A stretch of 64,000 nucleotides of DNA, from positions 17,345 through 81,344 of the forward strand of contig NZ_AOJL01000037.1 of the NCBI RefSeq assembly GCF_000337035.1. The letters run 5' to 3'. The DNA is from Halorubrum coriense DSM 10284. Lineage in GTDB: Archaea > Halobacteriota > Halobacteria > Halobacteriales > Haloferacaceae. Position numbers and translations under genes: made by a program. The notes beneath the pieces are model-generated. The model was not told the origin of the DNA, made no database searches, and saw only the letters and a program-made list of their open reading frames with translations. Positions 25,993 to 35,208 of the stretch are shown piece by piece (position 1 is the stretch's first letter; every line of letters begins with the position of its first letter).

Positions 25993-26753
25993 ATGATCCC
26001 GAACTTCGGCGACAAGTACGACGCCGACGCCCTCTTCTCGCCGAGCGACGCGGTCGCCGCGCAGGGGGACGGGCTGCCCGACGTGCCGCCGGCGGTCCTG
26101 CTCGGCTACCAGTCCGAGCTCACCGACGCGGTGCGAGAGCGGAGCGACGACTGGGTCGAGCTCGTCAGGGGCCAGGGCGTGGACCTGCTCTCCGAGGCGG
26201 TCGGGTACGTTGCGGTCCACGAGTCGGGTATCGGCGCCCCGGTGACCGCGACCGTGACCGAGAACGTCATCGCCGCGGGCGCGGAGGCGGTGGTGATGCT
26301 CGGCGGCGGCGCGGCGCTCCAGCCGGACCTCGCTCCGGACGCGGCCGTCCTTCCGACCGACGCCATCCGCGACGAGGGCGTCTCGCACCACTCCTCCCCC
26401 CGGAGGAACCGGTGACCGCGACCGCGTCCCTCGTCGACGAGCTGGACGCGTCGCTCTCGCGCGCCGGGTTCGACACGCCCCGCGGACCGACGTGGACGAC
26501 GAGCGCGATGTACCGCGAGACCGTCCCCGAGGTCGAACGCTACCGCGACGAGGGGGTCGTCACCCTCTGTATGGAGTCGGCGGCGATCTGGGCGGTGGCC
26601 GAGTACCGCGGCGCCGACGCCGCGACGGTCCACGAGATCGGCGACTACCTCACCCCCGACGACTGGGTTCCCGAGGCGGACGCCGACCGCGGGCTCCCGG
26701 AGATGCTCGACCCGACCGTCGAGGCGCTGGAGCGGCACGTGGGCGAGCGGTGA
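25993..26753 (+). pseudogene. nucleoside phosphorylase (PNP/UDP family), frameshifted
   Basis: Two abutting frames make one protein. The first (25993-26391) has MIPNFGDKYDADALFSPSD, the phosphate/ribose region ESGIGAPVTAT and AEAVVMLGGGAALQ. The second (about 26393-26753) has [13 protein letters not shown], the nucleoside-site motif [19 protein letters not shown] and the C-terminus. At 26389-26400 the first frame goes off and stops at 26413-26415. One missing base after T26392 (tcctcccccc where tacctcccccc would read His-Tyr-Leu-Pro-Pro-Glu-Glu-Pro) restores the frame. An intact enzyme would cleave uridine or purine nucleosides with phosphate. Real inactivation and an error next to a C run are both possible. 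Confidence 0.8.
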
Positions 26754-26837
26754 GCCGGGACCGGCTCGGGCGAGCGACCCGAACCCCGCGCCGCGACCCG
26801 TGCGACCGAGGTCCACGGAACCCCGGGATCGCCACGC

Positions 26838-26845
26838 TTTATTAA
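26838..26845 (+). promoter_or_regulatory. TATA box of the hypoxanthine phosphoribosyltransferase gene
   Basis: TTTATTAA, 21-28 nt before the ATG at 26866, inside GC-rich DNA. The spacing implies a leaderless transcript starting at or next to the ATG. Confidence 0.6.
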
Positions 26846-26865
26846 TCCGCCCGAGTACCGGCGAC

Positions 26866-27435
26866 ATGGACCAGTTGCGGCAGTCGCTCCTCGACGCGCC
26901 GATCATCGAGAAAGGCGAGTACCAGTACTTCGTCCACCCGATCAGCGACGGCGTTCCCATGCTCGAACCGGAGCTGCTCCGGGAGATCGTCATCCGGATC
27001 ATCCGGAAGGCGGAGTTGGAGAACGTCGACAAGATCGTCACGCCCGCGGCGATGGGTATCCACATCTCCACCGCGCTCTCGCTGATGACCGACATCCCGC
27101 TGGTCGTCATCCGCAAGCGCCAGTACGGCCTCGGTGGCGAGGTCCCGCTGTTCCAAGAGACCGGCTACTCCGAGTCGGAGATGTACATCAACGACGTGGA
27201 GGAGGGCGACCGCGTGCTCGTCCTCGACGACGTGCTCTCGACCGGCGGCACGATGAAGGCCATCCTCGACGCGCTCACCGACGAGGTCGGCGCGGACGTC
27301 GTCGACGTCGTCGCCGTCATCAAGAAGGCGGGCGAGAACGAACTCGACGACACCGACTACAACGTGAAGACGCTGATCAACGTCACCGTCGAGGACGGCG
27401 AGGTCGTGATCGTCGACGCGCAGGGCGACGAGTAG
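26866..27435 (+). CDS. hpt: hypoxanthine/guanine phosphoribosyltransferase
   Basis: 189 residues. The PRPP-binding motif [14 protein letters not shown] lies at residues 117-130, and the flexible-loop region [11 protein letters not shown] near 83-92. The N-terminus ([27 protein letters not shown]) is typical of the archaeal HPRT/APRT-like family annotated as hypoxanthine phosphoribosyltransferase. It makes IMP or GMP from base and PRPP. It follows the nucleoside phosphorylase, so the pair would form a purine salvage unit: nucleoside to base to nucleotide. Base preference cannot be fixed from sequence. Confidence 0.88.
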   Translation: MDQLRQSLLDAPIIEKGEYQYFVHPISDGVPMLEPELLREIVIRIIRKAELENVDKIVTPAAMGIHISTALSLMTDIPLVVIRKRQYGLGGEVPLFQETGYSESEMYINDVEEGDRVLVLDDVLSTGGTMKAILDALTDEVGADVVDVVAVIKKAGENELDDTDYNVKTLINVTVEDGEVVIVDAQGDE

Positions 27436-27846
27436 GACGCCGCCGAGTTGCGTCGCGTTTTCCGGGGAGTCCGGGAGCCACAGCCGCGCGGCTGTGCGTA
27501 ATCGCTTGTAACACGGCGATCGGCACGAACACTCCCGAAGCCCCAGCCGCAAGTCCCACACCGCAACCGCAGCCTCGCGCCTCCCCAGCCTCGTCGGGCG
27601 CGTCCGTCGGACTCCCTCCGGTCGTCCTCGTCGCGTCCGACTCCAGCGAGGGACCGACGGTCCCTCCGGCAGCCGGCGCGACGCGCCGGCGACCTCGCAC
27701 GCGCACCTCGCGACCGCCGAGGGCGGCCGCTCGGCGGCGCGCGCCGACCGCGCCGCGGCGTCTGCCGGGTATAAACCCCGCGTCGCCCTCTCTCGCTGCC
27801 GGGCGCGGGCGTCTTTTATACCGAGGTCGTCAATGACTGACCACAC
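27436..27846. repeat. intergenic region packed with perfect palindromes
   Basis: No gene. Four inverted repeats in 260 bp: 27479-27496 (18-bp perfect palindrome CACAGCCGCGCGGCTGTG), 27648-27666 (9-bp arms GAGGGACCG/CGGTCCCTC around one A), 27672-27690 (9-bp arms GCCGGCGCG/CGCGCCGGC around one A) and 27714-27737 (8-bp arms CCGCCGAG/CTCGGCGG, 8-nt spacer). The first, 44 nt after the hpt stop, may end transcription. The intervening text resembles GC-rich intergenic repeats I associate with Halorubrum-like genomes (recollection, unverified). Confidence 0.6.
27813..27820 (+). promoter_or_regulatory. TATA box of the DJ-1/PfpI gene
   Basis: cttttata, 27-34 nt before the ATG at 27847, in otherwise GC-rich DNA. 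Between them an ATG at 27833 opens a five-codon frame whose TGA overlaps the real start (ATGA). Confidence 0.5.
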
Positions 27847-28524
27847 ATGACTAGCGCACTGTTCGTCGTGAGCGAGGAGGGGTACTGGGCCGAGGAGTGT
27901 ATCGAGCCGCTGACGACGCTCGAATCGGAGGGCGTCGACGTGACCGTCGCGACGCCGTCGGGGTCGCCGCCGGTCGTCGACGAGCGCTCGCTCGACCCCG
28001 AGGCCGCGGGCGGCGAGGAGCGAGTCGCGGAGCTCCGCGAGGTCGACGAGGAGCACCCCGAACTGAACGATCCGGAACCGATCGCGACCGTCGACGCCGA
28101 CGGGTACGACGCGGTCGTCTTCCCCGGCGGTCACGGCACCGTCTGGGACGTGAACCAGGACCGCCACGCCCGCCAGCTGCTCCTTGACGCGGTCGCGGGC
28201 GAGGAGAGCGTCGCGCTCGTCGTCTGCCACGCGGTCGGCATCCTCGGGTTCACGCGCGAGGCCGACGGGACGCCGCTCGTCGAGGGGCGCTCCGTCACCG
28301 GCTTCCCGAACGACTGGGAGGACGGCATCGTCGACGACCACGACGTGATGCCGGACGGTCGGAAGCTCCCGTACTGGGTCGAAGACGAGGTCCGGCTGGC
28401 GGGCGCTGAGTGGGACGCCGAACTCGACGCCGACACCAGCGTCACCGTCGACGGCGACCTGATCACGGCCCGCGGCCCGGGCTCCTCGGCCGCCGCGGCC
28501 GCGACGCTGCTCGACGAACTGTAA
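27847..28524 (+). CDS. DJ-1/PfpI family protein (Hsp31-like)
   Basis: 225 residues. The nucleophile elbow reads VVCHAVGILG (Cys127-His128). The partner Glu is in the N-terminal ECIEP region, and FPGGHGTVWDV near residue 92 is the family glycine loop. The insert after beta2 (ERSLDPEAAGGEERVAELREVDEEHPEL) matches the longer Hsp31-type chaperone/glyoxalase members. Likely roles are repair of glycated molecules or methylglyoxal detoxification; the exact reaction is unknown. Confidence 0.85.
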   Translation: MTSALFVVSEEGYWAEECIEPLTTLESEGVDVTVATPSGSPPVVDERSLDPEAAGGEERVAELREVDEEHPELNDPEPIATVDADGYDAVVFPGGHGTVWDVNQDRHARQLLLDAVAGEESVALVVCHAVGILGFTREADGTPLVEGRSVTGFPNDWEDGIVDDHDVMPDGRKLPYWVEDEVRLAGAEWDAELDADTSVTVDGDLITARGPGSSAAAAATLLDEL

Positions 28525-28554
28525 CTCCGGGCGAGGGACGCGGGGCCCGTCCGC

Positions 28555-28857
28555 TCACCGGATCACGAAGGCCGGTTCGTCGATCCGCTCGCTCTTACAC
28601 TCCGGACACCGCGACGGTTCGTTGACCGGGTCGTCGAAGCCGTCGAACCCGCAGTCGCGACAGGTCGGCGGCGCGACGAGGAACTCCTCGTCGTCGTCGC
28701 CGGCGTCGGACCCGTCGCCGTCGGCCACGGACCGCGAGACGTGTTCGAGGTGTTCGTACACGGCCGGCGTCGGCAGCGACAGCGTCGCCGCGAGGTCGCT
28801 CGCCGTTCGCGGCTCCTCCCGGAGCGCGTCGGCGATGCGCTGGCGGGTCGTCTCCAT
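28555..28857 (-). CDS. HTH plus zinc-ribbon transcriptional regulator
   Basis: 100 residues from the ATG at 28857. Residues 1-45 form a winged-helix DNA-binding domain (TRQRIADALREEPRTASDLA, then LSLPTPAVYEHLEHV). After an acidic linker comes a zinc ribbon with CRDCGFDGF and CPECKSERI. This fusion is the archaeal family of predicted HTH regulators fused to a Zn ribbon. Targets are unknown. It diverges from the nucleotidyltransferase at 28969. Confidence 0.8.
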   Translation of the reverse strand: METTRQRIADALREEPRTASDLAATLSLPTPAVYEHLEHVSRSVADGDGSDAGDDDEEFLVAPPTCRDCGFDGFDDPVNEPSRCPECKSERIDEPAFVIR

Positions 28858-28968
28858 GCGTCGTCTTCGCCCCGCGCCGGCTAAAGCGGTCCGGGACGCG
28901 GCCGCCGCCGTACCGCGCGACGACGGCGCGGGCACAAGAGGTATGTCACCGGAGTGAGACGGAGGGGT

Positions 28969-29943
28969 ATGAAAGCCGTCGTACTCGCTGGTGGCTACGC
29001 GACCAGGCTCTGGCCGATCACCGAACACCGGCCGAAGATGTTCCTCCCGGTCGGGGAGAACACCGTCATCGACGAGATATTCGAGGACTTGGAGGCCGAC
29101 GAGCGCGTCGACGAGGTGTTCGTCTCCACGAACGAACGCTTCGCCGACACGTTCGCCGACTACCTCGACGACAGCCCCTTCGAGAAGCCGACGCTGTCGG
29201 TCGAGGAGACCGTCGCGGAGGACGAGAAGTTCGGCGTCGTGGGGGCGCTCGAACAGCTCGTCGAGCGCGAGGGGGTCGACGACGACCTGATCGTCGTCGC
29301 CGGCGACAACATGATCAGCTTCGACCTAGCCGACTTCGCGGACTTCTTCGAGGACAAGGGGACGCCGACGCTGGCGGCCTACGACGTGGACGACCGCGAG
29401 CGGGCGAAGTCGTACGGGCTCGTCCAGCTCGACGGCGACGAAGTGGTCGACTTCCAGGAGAAGCCCGACGACCCGCAGTCGACGCTCGTCTCCATCGCCT
29501 GCTACGCGTTCCCCGCCGAGACGCTCCCGGACCTCACGACCTACCTCGAAGACGGCGAGAACCCCGACGAGCCCGGGTGGTTCCTCCAGTGGCTCCAACA
29601 GCGCGGCGCGGTCCACGCGTACACCTTCGACGGCGCGTGGTTCGACATCGGCACCGCCGACAGCTACCTCGACGCGGTCGAGTACGCGCTCGACGGCGGG
29701 ACGCTCGTCGACGACGACGCGACCGTCGAAGGGAGCGACTTGGGCGACGTCGTCCACGTGATGGCGGGGGCGTCGGTGAGCGACTCGACGCTCGACCGCG
29801 CCGTCGTCTTCCCGGACGCGACCATCGCCGACTCCGAGGTCCGTAACTCCGTGATCGACACGGGCGCGACCCTGACGGGCGTCGACCTCTCCGGCGCGCT
29901 GATCGGTTCGTACACCTCGATCACCGAGGGCGACGGCTTCTAG
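28969..29943 (+). CDS. sugar-phosphate nucleotidyltransferase
   Basis: 324 residues from ATG 28969, preceded at 3-nt spacing by ggagggg. The N-terminal signature is MKAVVLAGGYATRLWP followed by TEHRPKMFLPVGE, the NTP-binding loop and catalytic Lys of glucose-1-phosphate nucleotidyltransferases. AGDNMISFDL supplies the metal-binding Asp, and YDVDDRERAKSYGLV the sugar-phosphate region. The end (from about residue 245) looks like left-handed beta-helix turns. It activates a sugar 1-phosphate to a nucleotide sugar for glycosylation; the nucleotide is unknown. Confidence 0.85.
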   Translation: MKAVVLAGGYATRLWPITEHRPKMFLPVGENTVIDEIFEDLEADERVDEVFVSTNERFADTFADYLDDSPFEKPTLSVEETVAEDEKFGVVGALEQLVEREGVDDDLIVVAGDNMISFDLADFADFFEDKGTPTLAAYDVDDRERAKSYGLVQLDGDEVVDFQEKPDDPQSTLVSIACYAFPAETLPDLTTYLEDGENPDEPGWFLQWLQQRGAVHAYTFDGAWFDIGTADSYLDAVEYALDGGTLVDDDATVEGSDLGDVVHVMAGASVSDSTLDRAVVFPDATIADSEVRNSVIDTGATLTGVDLSGALIGSYTSITEGDGF

Positions 29944-29995
29944 CGGGGGTCACCGCGGCCGGCGCAGCCGTCGCGCTCACCCCCGTCGGAGCCGC

Positions 29996-30202
29996 TCACT
30001 CGTCGGTCCCGGCCTGCGCGTGCGTGTGGTGGTAGCAGTCGAACGCGGGGTCGCCGCCGTCAGTCGCGGGGTAGAAACAGACCCGCTGGTAGCGCTCGTT
30101 GTCCAGCAGGTTCGCGACGAAGCCGCCGGTGTGCCGCGAGACCGAGTCGTACGGGTCGCCGCAGGCGGGGCAGTCCGCCGGCGGGTCCTCGGGGACGTAC
30201 AT
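29996..30202 (-). CDS. small zinc-binding hypothetical protein, 68 aa
   Basis: Starts MYVPEDPPADCPACGDPYDS, with a CPAC knuckle and later Cys in RVCFYP and FDCYHHTHA; the Cys/His set suggests a zinc site. Composition is acidic as expected for a haloarchaeal protein. No named family recognised. It lies 71 nt downstream of the DHH/TrkA-N gene start-to-stop direction change, on the same strand as that gene's product, but is convergent with the nucleotidyltransferase. Confidence 0.6.
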   Translation of the reverse strand: MYVPEDPPADCPACGDPYDSVSRHTGGFVANLLDNERYQRVCFYPATDGGDPAFDCYHHTHAQAGTDE

Positions 30203-30273
30203 GCGACGTGTCGGTCGACGCTACGCTCCCGAGCCGGAAAACGACCGCGGCGGGGGTCGGCGGCCGACGCGGC

Positions 30274-31740
30274 TCAGGAGCCGTTCGACCCGTCGCCGCT
30301 CCCGCCCTCGACGCCGAGCGCGTCGAACAGCTTCCGCCGGACCGCCTCCTCGGTGAGGTGGAGCAGCGTGTCGCGGTTCTCGCCGCTCGCCTCGATACCC
30401 GTGAAGATGCCCAGCGGGATCTCGAGCGACCCCTGCGTGGAGTGGCCCGCGGCGTCGCCCATCTCCGAGAAGGCCTCGTCGAGCACGTTACCGATGTTCA
30501 GCCGGATGTCCTTCGAGCGGGCCGCGAGGTAGATCTTGTCGTCGGCGATCCCCAACACGGCCGTCGTCGTGATCCCCTCTAGGTTGAGGAGGTGTTGGGC
30601 CGCCTGCGCGAGCGCCTCGCGGTCGCGGATGAACCCGGCCGTCGAGAAGAGGTGGCTCCCTTGGACCTCGCGGTTCTGGATCGCCTCCGCGAGCACGTCC
30701 AGCGTCTCCGGGCTCATCGACGGCGACTCCACCTGTTCGAGCGTGTCGTGGTTCGCGAACGGGTGGAGGTACGCGGCGGCGGTCAGGTCCGCCGGCGTCG
30801 TGTCCCGCTTGAAGTCCAGCGTCTCGGCGCGGATCCCGTAGAGGAGGGCGGTCGCGACCGCCTCCGAGGGCGACTGGTCGAACTCCTGGAGGTACTTCGT
30901 GAGGATCGTCGACGTCGAGGAGACGTTGGTCCGGACGTCGACGAACCGCGCGTCGAACGGTACCTCGGCCTCCAAGTGGTCGAGGTAGACGTCGACGGGC
31001 ACGTCGAGGTCGAGGTCCTCGGCGGCGGCCTTCGCGAGGTCGACGGCCGCGACCGTCGCGTACTCCGCGAGCGGCGGGGCCTCGCTCCGGGCGAGCAGGT
31101 CGATCCCGAGGAGGTTGACGAAGGCCCTGTTCTCTTGATGGCCGACGTCGCCGGAGTAGATGATGTCGGCGTCGACGCCGAACGCCTCCGCGATCGCTTG
31201 GAGCGCGGTCGCGGACGCGATCGAGTCCGGCTCCGGGTTGTCGTGCGTGAGGATCGCCATCCGGTCGCCGCCCTCCTCGATGATCTCCGCCAGCTGGCGG
31301 GCCATGTACTCCAGCTCGCCCGTCTCCAGCGACTGGAGCGCGCTGTCGGCGATCACCGTCGAGGGGTTGATCACGACGTCCGCGCCGCGCTCGCGCAGCT
31401 CGTCCTCGCTGACGGGGTCGGAGGCCCGGGCGACGAGGTAGTGATCGCCGCCCGTCTCTCTGACCGCGGAGACGGCGGCCTTGTTCGCCTCCACGTCGCT
31501 GGCGAGTATCAACACGATGTCCCGGTCGTCGAGTTCGTCGACGACGTCCGGCTCGGCGATGTCCTGAACACGTGCGTTGAGGTCCTGGTCGCGGAGGGCC
31601 TCCACCCGGCTCTCGTCGCGGTCGAGGATAAGGACGTCCTTGCCGCGCTCAGTCAGTTCCTCCGCGACGGCGTGGCCGACGCTTCCGCAGCCGAGAATGG
31701 CGTATCGGGTCCGCGCGGATCCGGATGCCCCACTACTCAT
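30274..31740 (-). CDS. TrkA-N domain fused to DHH phosphoesterase
   Basis: 488 residues from ATG 31740. Residues 1-140 are an RCK/TrkA-N Rossmann domain (RYAILGCGSVGHAVAEEL). Residues about 155-340 are a DHH phosphoesterase domain, with HDNPEPDSIASATAL replacing the exact DHH motif by the related D-N-P-D-x-D form, and a YSGDVGHQENRAF region. The rest is a DHHA1 substrate-binding domain ending in GHSTQGSLEIPLGIF. Such fusions probably hydrolyse oligonucleotides or cyclic dinucleotides under control of a nucleotide bound to the RCK domain. Cytoplasmic. Confidence 0.85.
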   Translation of the reverse strand: MSSGASGSARTRYAILGCGSVGHAVAEELTERGKDVLILDRDESRVEALRDQDLNARVQDIAEPDVVDELDDRDIVLILASDVEANKAAVSAVRETGGDHYLVARASDPVSEDELRERGADVVINPSTVIADSALQSLETGELEYMARQLAEIIEEGGDRMAILTHDNPEPDSIASATALQAIAEAFGVDADIIYSGDVGHQENRAFVNLLGIDLLARSEAPPLAEYATVAAVDLAKAAAEDLDLDVPVDVYLDHLEAEVPFDARFVDVRTNVSSTSTILTKYLQEFDQSPSEAVATALLYGIRAETLDFKRDTTPADLTAAAYLHPFANHDTLEQVESPSMSPETLDVLAEAIQNREVQGSHLFSTAGFIRDREALAQAAQHLLNLEGITTTAVLGIADDKIYLAARSKDIRLNIGNVLDEAFSEMGDAAGHSTQGSLEIPLGIFTGIEASGENRDTLLHLTEEAVRRKLFDALGVEGGSGDGSNGS

Positions 31741-31863
31741 TGAAGGGATTTCCGCGGCACGACACTTAACGAGTGCGCTCTCGCCGTGAGAGGCGTCCGA
31801 GACCACCGGTCGACGGCGGCGCGGTCGGGCGACCGAGAGAGCGATCCCGCCGGCGGGGAACTC

Positions 31864-34557
31864 CTACTGCGAGACCGGGTCGGCCGCGCTCTCCGCGGCC
31901 GCGGCGTCGCTCGCGCCGCCGCTCGCGCGCCGCGCGTTCCGGACGAGCGCGGCGACGAGGATCGCGGCACCGACCGCGCGAGCCGCCACGTCGTTCGTCA
32001 CCGAGTAGAGCGCGGCGTCGACGCCGACCAGTCCGAGCGCGGCGCTCGCCGGGAGCAGGACCATGCCCGGGACGGACAGCAGCACCGCGGCGGTGACGAG
32101 CGACCACCGCGATCCCGACCGCACGTCGGTCCGGTAGTACCCGATGATCGCGACGCCCAGCGCGTACACGCCGGCGAACGTCGCGAGGATCGGGACCGCC
32201 ACCTCCGGCAGGAAGAAGCCGAGGTCGGCGACGTCGGCCCCGGTGAGGACCGTCCCCTGTCCGTCGCTGGTCCGCAACAGGAGGATCCCCGGCGAGAACA
32301 CGAAGGCGAACGGCACGAGGATCTTGTTCAGCGAGAGGAGGAACGCCTGCTTACCGGTGTCGAACGGGTCCGACTTCGCGATCCCCGACGCGGCGTACGC
32401 CGCCACCATCACCGGCGGCGTCACGTCGGCCATCAGCCCGAGGTACAGGACGAACAGGTGGACCGCCAGTAACGCGATCCCGAAGTCCGGGAGCACCGGC
32501 CCGAGGAGCACGACAATGATGATGTACATCACCGTCGTCGGCATCCCCATCCCGACGATCACGGCCGCGATCCCGGCGAGGATGAGGAGCAGCACGAGCG
32601 ACCCGCCGCTCACGTCCAAGATGAGCGCGCGGAGGCTCCCGCCGAGCCCGGTGATCCCGATGACCCCCGGGATGATCCCCGCCGCGGCGACCGCGACGAC
32701 AACGAGCGTCGCGGTCCGGGCCCCGCTGTCCATCGCCTTCAACACGAACGACGCGAACCGCCCGGTCCGCGACGCTCCGACGTCCGTCCCGAGCCGCTCG
32801 TCGACCCACTCGGCCGACCCGTCGACCGCGTCGTCGAGGTCCAGCAGCGGAGCGTCGCCGCGCGGGTCGGCGAGGAGGAACGCCACGCTCACCGCGGTGA
32901 CGATCGTCGGGAGCGAGTTCGCCGCCTCGCCGAAGGCGGCGACGAGCCCGACGTCGACCGCCTCGGCCCCGTACAGCAACCCGACCGGAGTCACGCCGAG
33001 GGCGAACAGCGACCCCGCGAACAGCGCGTAGCCGGCGGCCACGGTCCCGACGAGGTACGTCCCGTACCGCTCGTTGTACGCGGCGACCATCGCGATGAGC
33101 GCGACCGTCGCGGCGATCGTGAGCCAGCCGGCGCGCCCGACCGAGAGGCGGGCGATGACGAGGTAATACAGCAGGAGTCCGAGCGGCACGAGGTAGAACC
33201 ATCCCCGGCGCATGTGCGGGACGACGTCCAGCAGCTCGGCCCGGTCGAGCCCGCCGATGTTCCGCTTCGCCGCCTCGAAGTGGACCATCACCCACATGCC
33301 GAAGAAGAAGGCGATCGCCGGGAGGGTCGCGGCGATCACGACGTCCCGGAACGGCGTGCCGGTGTACTCGACGATGAGGAACGCCGCCGCGCCCATCACG
33401 GGCGGCAGAATCTGTCCCCCGGAGGAGACCGACGACTCGACCGCGCCGGAGAACTCCGGCGAGTAGCCCGACCGCTTCATCAGCGGGATCGTCAGCGCGC
33501 CGGTCGTCACGGTGTTGGCCACCGACGACCCCGACAGCATCCCCATGAAGCCGGACGCGACGACGCTCGCCTTCGCGGGTCCGCCCTTGCGCGTCCCCGT
33601 GAGGGAGTACGCGAGGTCGATGAACCACTTGCCGGCACCGGACATCTCCAGGAACGCGCCGAAGAGGATGAAGATGTAGATGAACCGCACCGACACCCCG
33701 ACGGGCACGCCGAGGATCCCCTCGACGGTGTACCAGAGGTTCTGGACGATCTGGTCCCAGCGGAGCTGCGAGGTGGCGAACGTCCGCGCGACGGGGACGT
33801 CCCGCGGGAGGAGGTAGCCGTACTTGGCGTACAACAGGAAGAGGCTCACGAGCCCCGTGAGGAGCAGTCCGAGCGCCCGCCGGGTCGCCTCCAACACGAG
33901 CAGGATGGCGAGCACGCCCATCAGGTACGCGAACGTGTACTCGGCCAGCGGCCCGATCGAGAGCGGCGCGAGCGCCGGGTACACGTCGGCGAGCCCGCCG
34001 GCACCGCGCAGGCCCAACACGCGGATCACGTCGGTGATCTCCTGGTACCGCGTCGCGTAGTAGATCGTCGGGAACGTCGACAGCAGTATCAAGACCAGGT
34101 CCGACGGCGTGATCCGGTCGCCCCCCTCGTCCACGAAGACCCACCAGATCGCGTCGCGGACGGCCGAGACGGCCGTCGAAACGGGGGAGCCGTCGAACCG
34201 GTCGGCGATCCCCCGCGTCGCGCGGTCGATACCCGCCGTCAGGTATCCCCGTCCGTCGGAGCCCGGGAACAGCAGGAACGCCAACACCAGCGCGAAGTTG
34301 ACGTGGATCGCGCGGATCTGAAGCGAGGAGAGCGACCCGAGGTCCACGGTCCCGTACCCCGGGATCGTGAAGTCGAAGACGAACCCGCGCGCGCCGAGCC
34401 AGAGCTGGAACGCCGAGAAGGCGATCCCGATCGCCGCGACCGCGACGACGCCAGCGCCCGACAGCGAGCGCCGGTTGTCGATCTCTTCGAACACCTCCGT
34501 TGCCACGTCGCTCTCCGATTCCAACGATTCGTCGCCGTTCGATGTGTTCGAGGTCAC
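31864..34557 (-). CDS. TRAP transporter fused permease (TAXI type)
   Basis: 897 residues with some 18-20 hydrophobic segments: the small (DctQ-like) and large (DctM-like) permease subunits fused in one chain, as usual for TAXI systems. The large-subunit core includes SGAGKWFIDLAYSLTG, GSSVANTVTTGALTIPLMKR and SSGGQILPPVMGAAAFLIVE, the latter being family hallmarks, and a second inverted-repeat half with GMGMPTTVMYIIIVVLLGP. It imports an organic acid driven by a sodium or proton gradient. It is the last gene of the operon with DUF1850 and the binding protein. Confidence 0.9.
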   Translation of the reverse strand: MTSNTSNGDESLESESDVATEVFEEIDNRRSLSGAGVVAVAAIGIAFSAFQLWLGARGFVFDFTIPGYGTVDLGSLSSLQIRAIHVNFALVLAFLLFPGSDGRGYLTAGIDRATRGIADRFDGSPVSTAVSAVRDAIWWVFVDEGGDRITPSDLVLILLSTFPTIYYATRYQEITDVIRVLGLRGAGGLADVYPALAPLSIGPLAEYTFAYLMGVLAILLVLEATRRALGLLLTGLVSLFLLYAKYGYLLPRDVPVARTFATSQLRWDQIVQNLWYTVEGILGVPVGVSVRFIYIFILFGAFLEMSGAGKWFIDLAYSLTGTRKGGPAKASVVASGFMGMLSGSSVANTVTTGALTIPLMKRSGYSPEFSGAVESSVSSGGQILPPVMGAAAFLIVEYTGTPFRDVVIAATLPAIAFFFGMWVMVHFEAAKRNIGGLDRAELLDVVPHMRRGWFYLVPLGLLLYYLVIARLSVGRAGWLTIAATVALIAMVAAYNERYGTYLVGTVAAGYALFAGSLFALGVTPVGLLYGAEAVDVGLVAAFGEAANSLPTIVTAVSVAFLLADPRGDAPLLDLDDAVDGSAEWVDERLGTDVGASRTGRFASFVLKAMDSGARTATLVVVAVAAAGIIPGVIGITGLGGSLRALILDVSGGSLVLLLILAGIAAVIVGMGMPTTVMYIIIVVLLGPVLPDFGIALLAVHLFVLYLGLMADVTPPVMVAAYAASGIAKSDPFDTGKQAFLLSLNKILVPFAFVFSPGILLLRTSDGQGTVLTGADVADLGFFLPEVAVPILATFAGVYALGVAIIGYYRTDVRSGSRWSLVTAAVLLSVPGMVLLPASAALGLVGVDAALYSVTNDVAARAVGAAILVAALVRNARRASGGASDAAAAESAADPVSQ

Positions 34558-34650
34558 TGTTGTGTCATCCTCCGCGGTGTTTCGTCGCCTATCGCCGAGG
34601 GGTCGATCCGGCGCGGGACCCCCTCGATCCGGATACTCGACGGCCGCGCG

Positions 34651-35205
34651 TCACCGACCGAGCGGGCCGCGGCGGTCGACGGTGAGTTCGACCGCTCCGC
34701 CGCCGCTCAGTCCCGAGATGTCGTACCGCTCCCCGCCCACGATCAGGTCGTGGCCGGCCACGTCGCCCGTCTTCAGATGAAGCGTGCGGTACTCACTAGA
34801 TGGGGGATAATATACGTACCGACCGTCCCGCTCCGTGACGTCGGCTTGCGACGGCAGCCCCGCCCCGAAGGAGCTGAACTCCATCCGCGTCATCCGGAGC
34901 GCGTCCGCCGTCGGTACGTACACGTCGCGGACCGTCGTCTTCTCGACGCTGTGCGTGTACTCGATCACGATCTCCGTGTCGGCGTCGACCTGCGTCGCGA
35001 TCAGCTCGGTCCCGTTCTCGTGGGTCACGACGAGGGTTCGGTCGCCGCCGAGCGCGCCCACGCCCGCGTCGCCGGCGACGCCGACCGCCGACACGACGAC
35101 GGCGACCGTGACGAGCAGCCCGATCGCGGCCGCGACGGCGGTCCGCCCTCGCGGGCTCGTCCCGGGGAGCGGCGAGGCGTGCGCGTCCCGAGCCCCGCGG
35201 GTCAC
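34651..35205 (-). CDS. DUF1850 domain protein of the TAXI operon
   Basis: 184 residues. One N-terminal membrane anchor (AVAAAIGLLVTVAVVVSAVGVAG) is followed by an extracytoplasmic domain with the DUF1850 signature EIVIEYTHSVEKTTVRDVY. Genes of this family regularly sit between the TAXI binding protein and the fused permease, as here (3-nt gap to the upstream gene, 93 nt to the permease), so it is probably an accessory subunit. Its function has not been defined. Confidence 0.8.
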   Translation of the reverse strand: MTRGARDAHASPLPGTSPRGRTAVAAAIGLLVTVAVVVSAVGVAGDAGVGALGGDRTLVVTHENGTELIATQVDADTEIVIEYTHSVEKTTVRDVYVPTADALRMTRMEFSSFGAGLPSQADVTERDGRYVYYPPSSEYRTLHLKTGDVAGHDLIVGGERYDISGLSGGGAVELTVDRRGPLGR

Positions 35206-35208
35206 GCG

